Below are positions 8,113 through 16,428 of a stretch of DNA of 64,000 nucleotides, in pieces. Each line of letters opens with the position of its first letter. Position 1 is the stretch's first letter. The notes below the pieces were generated by a model. It had not been told where the DNA came from. It searched no databases and was given only the letters and a program-made list of their open reading frames with translations. The stretch spans positions 1 to 64,000 of the forward strand of contig CALJNB010000002.1 in NCBI GenBank assembly GCA_937981985.1. Reading direction: 5' to 3'. The stretch comes from an uncultured bacterium (lineage in GTDB: Bacteria > Myxococcota_A > Bradymonadia > Bradymonadales > Bradymonadaceae). A program made the position numbers and the translations under genes.

Positions 8113-9831
8113 TCATCCCTTTTCTTGAATTGAAAAAGGCATCAATGCAAGTGTTCTTTCGTGAAGCGCTAATTCTAAATGATCGAGTTGGTTTTCAACT
8201 TTAGACAGTGCTCGAAGACTCGAAAGTGTGGATTTGGAAATCATCGTACGGAAGTTTACTTTCTCGGTCGAAAAAAATTCAAGTTTTAGATTTGAGCCGC
8301 CTTTCCCTATAAGCTTACGAATCTCATCGATCGCGCCATCCAGACCGTCTAGACGATCCACTAGATCTCGCTCAATAGCTTGACCTCCCATATAAACTCG
8401 CCCTCTTCCGTATCGGTGGAGCCGTCGCTTGGATATTTTGCGAGCCATTCCGACGCGCTCTAAGAATCGACGGTAGAAGGAGCGCGCCTCCTGCTTGAAG
8501 TTTTCTAAATCTTGGTCACCTAGCGGCGCATACATACTCATGAATGCCGAACTTTCATCGTTTGTTATCGTGTCCACCCCCAGCCCTATCTTTTCAGCCA
8601 ATCCGCTACCGGAAAATTTTCCGGTGATGACGCCGATAGAGCCGGTGATCGTCTCCTCTCGGCAGACAATTCGATCAGTTCCGACTGCCAGATAGTATCC
8701 TCCTGATGCCGCGACATCAGAACATAAGGCTACAACGGGTTTCTCGCTTCGTAGTTTTTTGATTTCATTCCACATAATATCACTAGCTAGTGCGGACCCG
8801 CCAGGCGAATTGATATGTAGGATAACACCTGCGATTTTCGGATTCTTTTTGATTTGGCGAAGTAATGGAATTACTTCTGCCGAGTTAATTGTTTTCCCTC
8901 GAGAAGGCATTCCAGGTCCAACAATCACACCTTGTAGATCAACTAAGGCAATTTTTTTTGCTCCGCGGAAAGGAAACAAATCAAGTTTGAGCCGTCCACT
9001 ATAGTTGGCCAGCGGAGTTAAGTGTAATTTCGATTTTTTATCGGTCTCTTCTCCTTTGTTTTGTGTCATCATTGTTCCTTCCGCGATCCAACGCGCAATA
9101 TCGGATTCAAAAGCTTCGCCATCTATCAAACTTCGTGACCGAGCGCGGCGTGGATCGAAAGGGCCACCTTGAAGAGCGGCCTTGGCCTCAACCTTTCGTT
9201 CGGATGATAAGATCTGCAGCGTTTTATCTTCCATACTATTAAGTAAGGATTGCATCATCGTTCTTTGAGAAGGGCTCATATCGTTTCTTACATAACGATT
9301 GGCTGCCGCTTTGAACTCACCGATATGGATGAACTGCGCGGTGATTCCTGCACGTTCGAAAATGCCGCGGAGAAAAGTCGATTCAATTCTCCCACCGAAG
9401 GGATAAATTCTACCCGACGGAGCGATCACAACTTGGTCGCATAGTGACGCGACCATAAGTGTTTTTGAAGTGAAAGTGTCTGCCCTCGCGATAAGCGTTT
9501 TTCCTTTCTCTTTGAGGGCCCGGATCTCTTTGGAAAGTTCGGCTGCAAAAAAGGAAGATAGTGCCATTGTTTCGAATTCCAATACGACGCCTTTTACGTC
9601 TGGATCTTCGGCGATACGCTTGAAATCTTCTCGGAGGTCTAAGAGGCTTGTACCGCTGTTAAACCAGCGCATCCTTTTTGTGAGTCCGAAGGGAATTTCA
9701 TTTGGAATTCGGATTTGAACGTATTGCTCGGACCGGTTAAACAAGGATACGATCTGCGTAAATACAAAAGCCAAAATGAACTTTATGATACGTAGAAAAT
9801 TAACAACAAGTGCGTATGGGATTCGAAGCAT
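8113..9831 (-). CDS. sppA: Signal peptide peptidase SppA, 67K type
   Basis: Membrane-bound serine protease that digests cleaved signal peptides. 572 residues with the tandem SppA repeat of the long (E. coli) type. An N-terminal membrane helix spans about residues 10-30. The catalytic dyad is visible: Lys174 in GEFKAAANRY in the first half and Ser376 in VAASGGYY in the second, with the NSPGGSALAS segment before it. The start ATG overlaps the ATG of the divergent Cys-rich lipoprotein gene, both reading from the same CATG. A bidirectional terminator follows the gene. Confidence 0.93.
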   Translation of the reverse strand: MLRIPYALVVNFLRIIKFILAFVFTQIVSLFNRSEQYVQIRIPNEIPFGLTKRMRWFNSGTSLLDLREDFKRIAEDPDVKGVVLEFETMALSSFFAAELSKEIRALKEKGKTLIARADTFTSKTLMVASLCDQVVIAPSGRIYPFGGRIESTFLRGIFERAGITAQFIHIGEFKAAANRYVRNDMSPSQRTMMQSLLNSMEDKTLQILSSERKVEAKAALQGGPFDPRRARSRSLIDGEAFESDIARWIAEGTMMTQNKGEETDKKSKLHLTPLANYSGRLKLDLFPFRGAKKIALVDLQGVIVGPGMPSRGKTINSAEVIPLLRQIKKNPKIAGVILHINSPGGSALASDIMWNEIKKLRSEKPVVALCSDVAASGGYYLAVGTDRIVCREETITGSIGVITGKFSGSGLAEKIGLGVDTITNDESSAFMSMYAPLGDQDLENFKQEARSFYRRFLERVGMARKISKRRLHRYGRGRVYMGGQAIERDLVDRLDGLDGAIDEIRKLIGKGGSNLKLEFFSTEKVNFRTMISKSTLSSLRALSKVENQLDHLELALHERTLALMPFSIQEKG

Positions 9832-10153
9832 GAAAACTCAGTTATTTGGGAAAAATTTCAAACCGACATTAAAGAACCTAGTGCTTAGCGGAGGGCTGTC
9901 AATACTTGTAGTTCTATCATCGTACTTTCTCGTTTCTTGTGTTGAAACGGCTGAATGCGACGAGACGGTCGCATGTGTTGACGGAAAGGTTTGCTACGAT
10001 CTGAAATGTCGTGTGGCGTGTACCAGGTCTGTTGAGTGTCAAGGTACTCAAACCTGCGAACCCTGTTTAGAGAATTTCGGCGCTGGAATAACTGATCATT
10101 GTTTCACTGATGGTCGACTCGCTTGTATTGTTAAGGACACTTTTGATGAATAA
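9830..10153 (+). CDS. Small Cys-rich lipoprotein
   Basis: 107 residues. After a long charged N-region, a hydrophobic segment ends in the lipobox LVSC (about residue 37), so the protein is probably anchored to the outer membrane. The mature part is short and holds about a dozen cysteines in a C-x(3-9)-C pattern, as in disulfide-rich modules common in secreted myxobacterial proteins. The family is not recognised. I chose the ATG at 9830 over the longer frame from 9776 because it gives a standard signal peptide. It overlaps fluC by 8 bp, so the two are likely co-transcribed. Confidence 0.7.
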   Translation: MKTQLFGKNFKPTLKNLVLSGGLSILVVLSSYFLVSCVETAECDETVACVDGKVCYDLKCRVACTRSVECQGTQTCEPCLENFGAGITDHCFTDGRLACIVKDTFDE

Positions 10154-10529
10154 CCTTTTTACTGGATTGATGGTCGCTAGTGGAGGGGCTTTGGGAGCAC
10201 TTTTACGTTGGGGAATGGGGTCGGTCGTAGGTAGCGTCTTCGGCGGGCCGCACTGGGGAACGTTGGGTGCAAATCTTATGGGATGTTTCCTAATTGGTTT
10301 TGCACATTCGGCAGTTACCATTTTGAATTGGGGGAGTGCCGATGCTAGGTTGTTTTTATTCACGGGATTAATTGGCGCTTTCACAACCTATTCAACGTTC
10401 AACCATCACATCGTCGAACTTTGGAGTCAAAATAAGGGGCTGGCCGTAGCCTACATTCTGATAACGCTTCTCGTCGGGTTGTTGTGTTATCTCGCAGCGC
10501 AATACTTAGGGGCGAGACTTTTTTCCTAG
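10146..10529 (+). CDS. crcB: Fluoride channel FluC/CrcB
   Basis: Dual-topology fluoride channel that lets toxic F- leave the cell. 127 residues with four membrane helices and the family motifs GGALGALLRW at the N-terminus, GTLGANLMGCF with the conserved Asn, and GAFTTYSTF with the Phe-box and Thr/Ser track. The ATG at 10146 lies inside the end of the preceding gene, with AAGGA 9 bases upstream; a longer frame from 10110 adds 12 residues atypical of the family. Only one copy is seen here, fitting a homodimer. No fluoride riboswitch is apparent, as the upstream region is coding. Confidence 0.93.
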   Translation: MNNLFTGLMVASGGALGALLRWGMGSVVGSVFGGPHWGTLGANLMGCFLIGFAHSAVTILNWGSADARLFLFTGLIGAFTTYSTFNHHIVELWSQNKGLAVAYILITLLVGLLCYLAAQYLGARLFS

Positions 10530-10660
10530 AGTTTGGGCATCATAAAAAAACGCAGAATATTTGGGAAAAAGTCGATTTTTTTTTTCGAAAAATTTAGCAT
10601 TTGGGGTATGATAAGCGCACCAATTTCAAAATTTTCCAGAGAGTCTCACGGAGGCCAATA

Positions 10661-12421
10661 ATGTTGTACAAAAAATCGGTAAGTTTATCATGTTTTCTTT
10701 TAGCTATTTCGCTGGCAACTCCTTCGCTTTTTGCGCAGGGTTCTCAACATACAGAAACATGGACTTTTGGGGATAAATGTCGCATGACCTTCGAAAACGG
10801 AGTCGTAACTTCTTCTGAAGATCCAATCATTAACGTCAGCGAAGGTTCAGCGTCGTTTTCCGATCCTGGCACCGGCGAGCTTATCGCCTATTCGGATGGC
10901 ACAAGCTTATGGCAGAAAAATGGTGACGTGGTCGTAGCCGATTTACTTGGCGGACCGTCGGTACTCCATGGCGTGGTCATTGTCCCAAGACCGTTGAGTG
11001 CGAACCGAATTTATACAATCTCTCATACTTTTGAGGAGTCTAAGTCGATAAGTACACGTGAATTTGATGTGAGTGATCCCGATAATATTGCGGTAGTAGG
11101 GTTGAACAATCCGATCGATCTCGATGGTGGCGCCGATACGGCACGCGAGGGAATGATTGTAGTTCCCCACGCTAATGGTCGTGACTTTTGGGTGATTATT
11201 TCCGGAGACAAAGCGCTTTTCGTTGTACCCGTTACTTCAGCAGGATTGGGTACTCCAGTTAAATATAACACTGATATCGATGGTGGCAGCTTCGGCCTCT
11301 TTGCTATGTCGAATTCGGGAACAACCTTAGTAATGTCAGAATCAGACGCGATGGAGAATCTGGGCGGAATTTTCTCCTTAACTTTTGATCCGGCCGATGG
11401 GACATTCGCATCCGCTGTTGCGGGTACGGCAGATCAAACTCTGATCGCCAATAATTTGGATCTTGCGAAATATGGCGGAACCTTCTCTCCGGATGATACG
11501 AAGTTGTATTATTCTACTCTGGGAGTAAATAACGCTGTTCCAGAAGTTCCATCGAGTCTGTGGCAATTTGATTTTGATACCCAAACGAATACGTTAATTG
11601 ATAAGAAACCGGTTGGTTACTATCATTCTGAGGCGAAACTAGCCCAAAATGGAAAAGTTTATATTAGTAGCGGATTCTCCGATGACTCTATTCTCTCAGT
11701 CATCGATAATCCAAATGACGTCGCTGCAGATATCACCCTTGCAACAGTGACGCTCGATCCGGGTTGTGATCCCGTGCTTGGACTTCCGCAAACCATTAGC
11801 CCCGTTGCGACTGTGAGTCTGGGAATCGAAATAAATCAACCCGATAGTATCATCGACGGTAGTGTGACGACCCCAAGTGGAACGGCAAATATGCCGGATG
11901 GGACCGAACTTACGATCACTATTTCTGGTGGTGAAGGTGAGCAGACCTGCAAGGCGACTGTCGAAAACGGAAGATGGGCTTGTCCAGCTGACTCCATTAC
12001 CGGTTTGGTCGCGGGCGTTGATTATACTATCGTCGCAAGTGACGGAGAGAATTCAACGACCGGTACTTTTAAAGTCGGTGATTGTAAGGCCGGCCAAGCA
12101 TGTGATGTTAACGAATGTGAGTTGATGACAGATAAATGTGATTCGGATGCTACATGCACAGATACCTTAAACGGTTATTCTTGCGAATGTAATGCGCCGA
12201 AAGTCGGAGATGGATTTACGTGTTCTACCCCGGGAACTCTACTTCCAGATGCCGGTCCAGGCGCTGATATGGGAACGGGCACACCCACGCCAGAACCTCA
12301 GCAAGGCCAAGATATACTCACCGGTGGATCGACGTGTTCCTCCATTTCTGCCTCTAGTGCGCCGTTATGGTTTCTAGCTTTAGCATTTTTCGGCTTTAGA
12401 ACGCGAAAGAAAAGCGTTTAA
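10661..12421 (+). CDS. Secreted EGF-like protein with MYXO-CTERM-type anchor
   Basis: 586 residues. The ATG at 10661 has GGAGG 7 bases upstream and is followed by a signal peptide cleaved near LFAQG; an upstream in-frame start at 10601 is not needed. Residues ~25-400 have repeated short beta-rich segments (for example FSPDDTKLYYST) that suggest a beta-propeller. About 410-480 look like an Ig-type or carbohydrate-binding beta domain. A calcium-binding EGF-like module follows (DVNECELMTDKC ... GDGFTC). After a Pro/Gly/Thr linker the C-terminus has GSTCSS, a hydrophobic helix and RTRKK, like MYXO-CTERM sorting signals. It is probably displayed on the cell surface. Partner unknown. Confidence 0.85.
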   Translation: MLYKKSVSLSCFLLAISLATPSLFAQGSQHTETWTFGDKCRMTFENGVVTSSEDPIINVSEGSASFSDPGTGELIAYSDGTSLWQKNGDVVVADLLGGPSVLHGVVIVPRPLSANRIYTISHTFEESKSISTREFDVSDPDNIAVVGLNNPIDLDGGADTAREGMIVVPHANGRDFWVIISGDKALFVVPVTSAGLGTPVKYNTDIDGGSFGLFAMSNSGTTLVMSESDAMENLGGIFSLTFDPADGTFASAVAGTADQTLIANNLDLAKYGGTFSPDDTKLYYSTLGVNNAVPEVPSSLWQFDFDTQTNTLIDKKPVGYYHSEAKLAQNGKVYISSGFSDDSILSVIDNPNDVAADITLATVTLDPGCDPVLGLPQTISPVATVSLGIEINQPDSIIDGSVTTPSGTANMPDGTELTITISGGEGEQTCKATVENGRWACPADSITGLVAGVDYTIVASDGENSTTGTFKVGDCKAGQACDVNECELMTDKCDSDATCTDTLNGYSCECNAPKVGDGFTCSTPGTLLPDAGPGADMGTGTPTPEPQQGQDILTGGSTCSSISASSAPLWFLALAFFGFRTRKKSV

Positions 12422-12519
12422 GAACTCGCACGCACCCTTATTGTTTGTTCTTCAACGAATTTCCTTGTCTCTGCAAGCGAAAGAAAATCAATAATTAGGT
12501 AAGCTCCATCCCAAACGAA

Positions 12520-12852
12520 TCTATCATTTTCCACATCGCCGAACGATTCGACTTTGAAAATCGTCCAACAGACGGCGACTATATATGCGCTTCTTTAGCT
12601 AATGAAGGTTTTATTCATTGTTGTGAAAAAGACCAGCTGGCCGGTGTGGTGAATCGTTACTATCAGGACGTTGATGATCTGATTTTGTTGCGCATCGATG
12701 TTGAAATCCTCACCGCGAAATTAGTCCATGAGAACACTGTCGGCGGGACCGAACTATTTCCGCATCTTTACGGGCCGATAAACGCCGATGCAATTATCGA
12801 CGCTGTCCCGTTCGGCTTTGAATCCTCCCAAAGATTAGAAGTACTGGAATAA
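12520..12852 (+). CDS. DUF952-like protein with no ordinary start codon
   Basis: The frame encodes a complete-looking DUF952 domain: IYHF at the very N-terminus, then LANEGFIHC, NRYYQ, LILLRID and the signature ELFPHLYGPIN. The domain's function is unknown; many members sit near conserved housekeeping genes. Between the preceding in-frame stop (12493-12495) and the conserved IYH there is no ATG, GTG or TTG. The first ordinary start is a GTG at 12646, which would cut away a third of the domain. Initiation at a non-canonical ATC, a small sequence error, or a decaying gene are all possible. The end at 12852 is certain. Confidence 0.6.
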   Translation, partial: SIIFHIAERFDFENRPTDGDYICASLANEGFIHCCEKDQLAGVVNRYYQDVDDLILLRIDVEILTAKLVHENTVGGTELFPHLYGPINADAIIDAVPFGFESSQRLEVLE

Positions 12853-12898
12853 ACTTCGAAGTATTTCATTCGAGAACCAGAACTGCTATTGATCATAG

Positions 12899-13483
12899 AT
12901 GGCTATTCTTTGTGCACTTCTATTTTCATTTGGCTTTTTAATCTACGCGCTTCAAACCCGCTCAGGTTCAAGTTCGCCGAATTTCGGCTCATGGATAGTC
13001 TGGGCATCAATTTCGGCGGCTAACGCGCTCATTTGTTTTCTGGTTATGGCCGAGTGGGAAGGGCTTGTCATTCCTTTTCTCGATACCTTTTGTGTTTTGC
13101 TTTTCCTCGGTGCTCTATGGAGATGTAAGAAAGGCTCTTGTTCTTTGACCGCGTACGATAAAAAGCTTTTATCCATGACTGTCGCGGGTCTTCTCATCGC
13201 GTTCTATGATCCTAAATTGTCTACATTCTTTCTACAAATACCGCTTGTTCTCGCCGTTTGGCCCACTTTAAAGGGGGCTTTGGAAGGTGAGGAAAATTAC
13301 CTTGTTTGGGGTATTTGGTCTGCCGCTCTGACTATCAATTTGGCGACCACAAGTGGAAACTTTGAGAACTGGATTTATCCTATAACCATGTTCTTGCTTC
13401 ATTTCGGCGTTTTTTCGGCGACCGTCTTTGGAGTACTTCGACAAAAATCTTTTGCGCGTTTATCCGCGATTACCGAATCCTAG
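12899..13483 (+). CDS. Multi-pass membrane protein, unknown
   Basis: 194 residues with about six hydrophobic segments (1-18, 31-49, 58-70, 98-115, 121-135, 165-185) joined by short charged loops. No motif that I recognise. The overall pattern of short helices with Trp and Asn in the membrane resembles small permease-like proteins annotated only as hypothetical. The ribosome site is weak. It lies 46 bp after the DUF952-like frame and may be in the same transcript. Confidence 0.65.
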   Translation: MAILCALLFSFGFLIYALQTRSGSSSPNFGSWIVWASISAANALICFLVMAEWEGLVIPFLDTFCVLLFLGALWRCKKGSCSLTAYDKKLLSMTVAGLLIAFYDPKLSTFFLQIPLVLAVWPTLKGALEGEENYLVWGIWSAALTINLATTSGNFENWIYPITMFLLHFGVFSATVFGVLRQKSFARLSAITES

Positions 13484-13588
13484 AACGAAATATTAGTAAA
13501 ATTAGTTAGCGCGACTCAAAAAACGGATTGCGCAAAGGCCGGCTAAAGTCTATTCATAGCAACGAAAAGAACCTGTTTTAGGAATATT

Positions 13589-14035
13589 ATGTCACTCGTT
13601 TCAAAACTCGCCGATGTAGATCGCGCCCTCGTTATTCAAGATACCGTTCAACTTATTGACAATGAGGTATCCGGAAAATCGGGCATTACAGGAATGGCTC
13701 TAAAAGGCGGATACAAGGTCGTCAAGAAGCTCAAAAACGGTAGAATGATCAGTTTCGCAGTAGACAAACTTCTTAATGATTTTACCGAAGCTTTAGAGGA
13801 CCTGTATAGCGGATTCTTAGAATCGGATGCTTCGGGTTTTGATGTTTTTTTGATGAATCATGAAGATACCGCTGCAGATGCTCTGTTGGGAATTACCGAC
13901 GAAAAGGCCGAAAGTGCGGATAGCAAGGTAATCAAAAAAACATACTCCAAGCTCAGAAAAACAGCCAAGGGTCATGTTGTTAGTGCACTCCCAGGTGTTG
14001 GCCAACTGATCGAAAAACACTGTCCCAGAGATTGA
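13589..14035 (+). CDS. DUF6918-like protein
   Basis: 148 residues, helical. The pattern fits the DUF6918 family as I remember it: an N-terminal helix followed by VSGKSGITGMALKGGY, then FAVDKLLNDFTEALEDLY, DTAADALLGITD and a final VVSALPGVGQLIEKH. No biochemical role is known to me. AGGA stands 6 bases before the ATG. The stop overlaps the TTG start of recO, so translation of recO is probably coupled to this gene. Confidence 0.7.
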   Translation: MSLVSKLADVDRALVIQDTVQLIDNEVSGKSGITGMALKGGYKVVKKLKNGRMISFAVDKLLNDFTEALEDLYSGFLESDASGFDVFLMNHEDTAADALLGITDEKAESADSKVIKKTYSKLRKTAKGHVVSALPGVGQLIEKHCPRD

Positions 14036-14766
14036 TTCTCGAAGAACTGGCTTTCGTTCTTCGTGCGGTAAAGTACGGCGAACGAGATCTAATAGTCGAT
14101 CTATTCGTAGAAGGGCATGGAAAGATCTCAGCGATTGCGAAATCTGCGAAGACCAGTAAAAAAAGATTTCCGGGTGGTCTCGAACCTTTTTCGAAGATGA
14201 AAATTAAGGTCAAAATTAAACCGAATCGGTCGTTATCGTTCTTGGAAGAGACTGATATTCGGAATGGTAATGTAGAAATTCGGAGTAGTTTTGATAAAAT
14301 TACCGTTGCGTCCTACGCAACCGAATTGGTTTCAGTATTTGTCCAGCCCGACGAACCTTCAGATGAAATATTTTCAACTTTTGATGTTTTTCTAAAGCGA
14401 GTTGCAAAATCTAGCGACGCGATGTTGCCGAAACTCCTTCTGAATTTTGAGACAGAAGTGGCAAAATGCACCGGTTTTAGCCCCTCCCTAAATGCCTGTT
14501 TTAAATGCGGGGAAAGTGTTGATGGTTTCCTAAAATATCGAGTGAGTCGAGGCGGTGAGGGGCTCATTTGTCGAGATTGTACTGAAGGTGAACACTACGG
14601 AATCGTTGAGAAAAGTACGATGACCGTCTTCTGGCAACTTTATCAAGACGCGCTAGCTGAATACTTCCACGTCGCCCAGGCTCGTCGAATCATTTGGGCA
14701 AGTTTGGGGCCGGTGGTGGACCGAGAACTTAAGACCCGCGCTCAAGTAGAGGCGTTATGGGTGTAA
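14032..14766 (+). CDS. recO: DNA repair protein RecO
   Basis: Recombination mediator that with RecR loads RecA on SSB-coated DNA and anneals strands. 244 residues in the normal RecO layout: N-terminal OB-fold (about 1-80) with the typical start EELAFVLRAVKYGERDLIVDLF, a helical middle, and a zinc-finger-like pair CFKC (near 160) and CRDC (near 180). The start is TTG, overlapping the stop of the preceding gene (TTGA), with no clear ribosome site of its own, so expression depends on coupling. ssb, whose product RecO contacts, lies 3.5 kb downstream. Confidence 0.92.
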   Translation: MILEELAFVLRAVKYGERDLIVDLFVEGHGKISAIAKSAKTSKKRFPGGLEPFSKMKIKVKIKPNRSLSFLEETDIRNGNVEIRSSFDKITVASYATELVSVFVQPDEPSDEIFSTFDVFLKRVAKSSDAMLPKLLLNFETEVAKCTGFSPSLNACFKCGESVDGFLKYRVSRGGEGLICRDCTEGEHYGIVEKSTMTVFWQLYQDALAEYFHVAQARRIIWASLGPVVDRELKTRAQVEALWV

Positions 14767-14956
14767 CGGAACTAGTTAGATGATAAATAGGGCGTGAAGT
14801 TCGTAGGTGCTAGACCTCGTAGATAAGCATTCCCCAAGTGTTGGCGATACGTTCTTATGCAAACTTTGACGGTTTTTTGGATGTTGATTCGCGATCAGAA
14901 CACGGGTATTGCAGGGCATCGTTAAAACTGTTGGGTCTTTGAAGTTAGGAGCCGCG

Positions 14957-15928
14957 ATGAATAAATTAAGATTTATCAGCTATGGGGAATCCCTTGTTGA
15001 TTTTTTGCCAAGCGAACGGGGTCGCCTCAGAGATGTAAGCGCTTTTACTAAGTCGTTGGGTGGTGCACCTACAAATCAAGCGGTTGCGTTGGCGAGATTG
15101 GAGGAAGATATTTGTTTGCTCGGAGTAGTTGGCGAAGATGAGTTTGGACATTTCATAAAAGAAGAGCTCACACGCGAGGGAGTGGATTCCGAATTTGTCA
15201 CGACAACATCTATAGCGAAAACTGGAATTACTTTTATTAGCCTAGACGAGAAAGGAGATCGTAGTTTCTTCTTCTTTCGGGAGCCCAGCGCCGATCAAAC
15301 GATTACTAAGGATAGTATTTCTTTAGACGTCTTTAAGAATCGAGATGTGCTCACACTCGGTTCAAATTTGTTGACCCGAGAGCCTGCACGTTCGGCAACC
15401 TTTTACGTGGCCGAGTTGGCAAAAAAAGAAGGCCTTGATATCGCCATTGATGTGAATTATCGCGGACATCTTTGGGAATCTACCCAACAGGCGAAAAAAG
15501 AAATTCTAAAAATACTAACCTATTGTTCTATCGTGAAAGTAAACGAAGAAGAATTCGAGTTTTTACGTGACGGTGCATCCGCTAAAGAACTCTTTTCCAA
15601 GCTGAACGAACATCGTTGTAAAGCATTGGTGATAACTAAAGCCGAACGCGGTGCGATGTTAATTACTGAAAAATTCCAAATCGATGTCGGTGCGCCTAAA
15701 ACCGAAGTTGTTGATACCACCGGTGCCGGTGACGGATTTATTGCAGGTTTATTATCTTCCATTTCCAGGATCGGGGCGGGGCGTTTAGATTCTCGTCTAG
15801 AGGATTTGACGGAAGATGAATGGAAGCAGGTTGTCAGCTTTGCTTGTCGTGTAGGATCAGCAGTTTGCACGAAGATGGGGGCAACTCCAGGACTCCCACG
15901 GCGCTCTTCAGACTTACTTCGTTCCTGA
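14957..15928 (+). CDS. PfkB-family carbohydrate kinase, fructokinase-like
   Basis: ATP-dependent sugar kinase of the ribokinase/PfkB superfamily. 323 residues. The N-terminal motif GGAPTNQAVALARL (PfkB signature 1) and the C-terminal VDTTGAGDGFIAG with the catalytic Asp are both present. The opening GESLVDFLP and the FFFFREPSAD segment are characteristic of bacterial fructokinases. The ATG at 14957 has TTAGGAG 6 bases upstream; the upstream in-frame start at 14909 lacks a site. Single gene, with a 190-bp upstream region where I see no further feature. Exact sugar uncertain. Confidence 0.85.
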   Translation: MNKLRFISYGESLVDFLPSERGRLRDVSAFTKSLGGAPTNQAVALARLEEDICLLGVVGEDEFGHFIKEELTREGVDSEFVTTTSIAKTGITFISLDEKGDRSFFFFREPSADQTITKDSISLDVFKNRDVLTLGSNLLTREPARSATFYVAELAKKEGLDIAIDVNYRGHLWESTQQAKKEILKILTYCSIVKVNEEEFEFLRDGASAKELFSKLNEHRCKALVITKAERGAMLITEKFQIDVGAPKTEVVDTTGAGDGFIAGLLSSISRIGAGRLDSRLEDLTEDEWKQVVSFACRVGSAVCTKMGATPGLPRRSSDLLRS

Positions 15929-15965
15929 ATGGCGTAATATCCCTCAGACCGATGAACTCGGTTGT

Positions 15966-16340
15966 CTAATTTTCTTCGATTTCAATATTTCGAGATAAGA
16001 ACCACCCACAAACGCCAATAAAAATTTGGATTGGAAAGCGGGCATATAAAAACCATACCGGAACATTCGGCAGGATTTCTGGCTTTTGAATCATGAAGAT
16101 ATGTGCAGGTAGGACTGCGATTAATAAGGCTATGATTCCATAGGCCGATACCTTGCGTGTTTTTGAGTATAGAAATCCCATACCTAGAACCACTTCGATG
16201 ATTCCACTGAGAATTACCAGTTCGAAATGCCAAGGTATATACGGTGGCATTACGTTCATATAAAATTGTGGCGAAACGAAATGATTAATCCCTGCAGAAA
16301 CAAAAAGTACTCCGAAAAGCCAGCATAAGTATTTTTTCAC
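15966..16340 (-). CDS. DoxX-like small membrane protein
   Basis: 124 residues, four membrane helices. The pattern AGINHFVSPQFYMNVMPPYIPW followed by SGIIEVVLGMGF is typical of DoxX-like proteins (quinone-related or stress-related membrane proteins of poorly known role). GTG start with AAGGA 5 bases upstream. It converges on the fructokinase-like gene with a 37-bp gap holding a short ACCGA/TCGGT hairpin, and diverges from the 5'-nucleotidase gene. Confidence 0.8.
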   Translation of the reverse strand: MKKYLCWLFGVLFVSAGINHFVSPQFYMNVMPPYIPWHFELVILSGIIEVVLGMGFLYSKTRKVSAYGIIALLIAVLPAHIFMIQKPEILPNVPVWFLYARFPIQIFIGVCGWFLSRNIEIEEN

Positions 16341-16428
16341 GAGGTCCTTTTTATTGAATTTGTATAGAAAAAACGATTTCCATATGTTCTCATCCTGCGC
16401 GAAGTTACGTTTTTCCTAAAGAGAAGAT

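Noticed and set aside
10110-10200. Fluoride riboswitch before fluC
   Set aside because: The upstream sequence is coding for the Cys-rich lipoprotein and I see no fluoride aptamer core.
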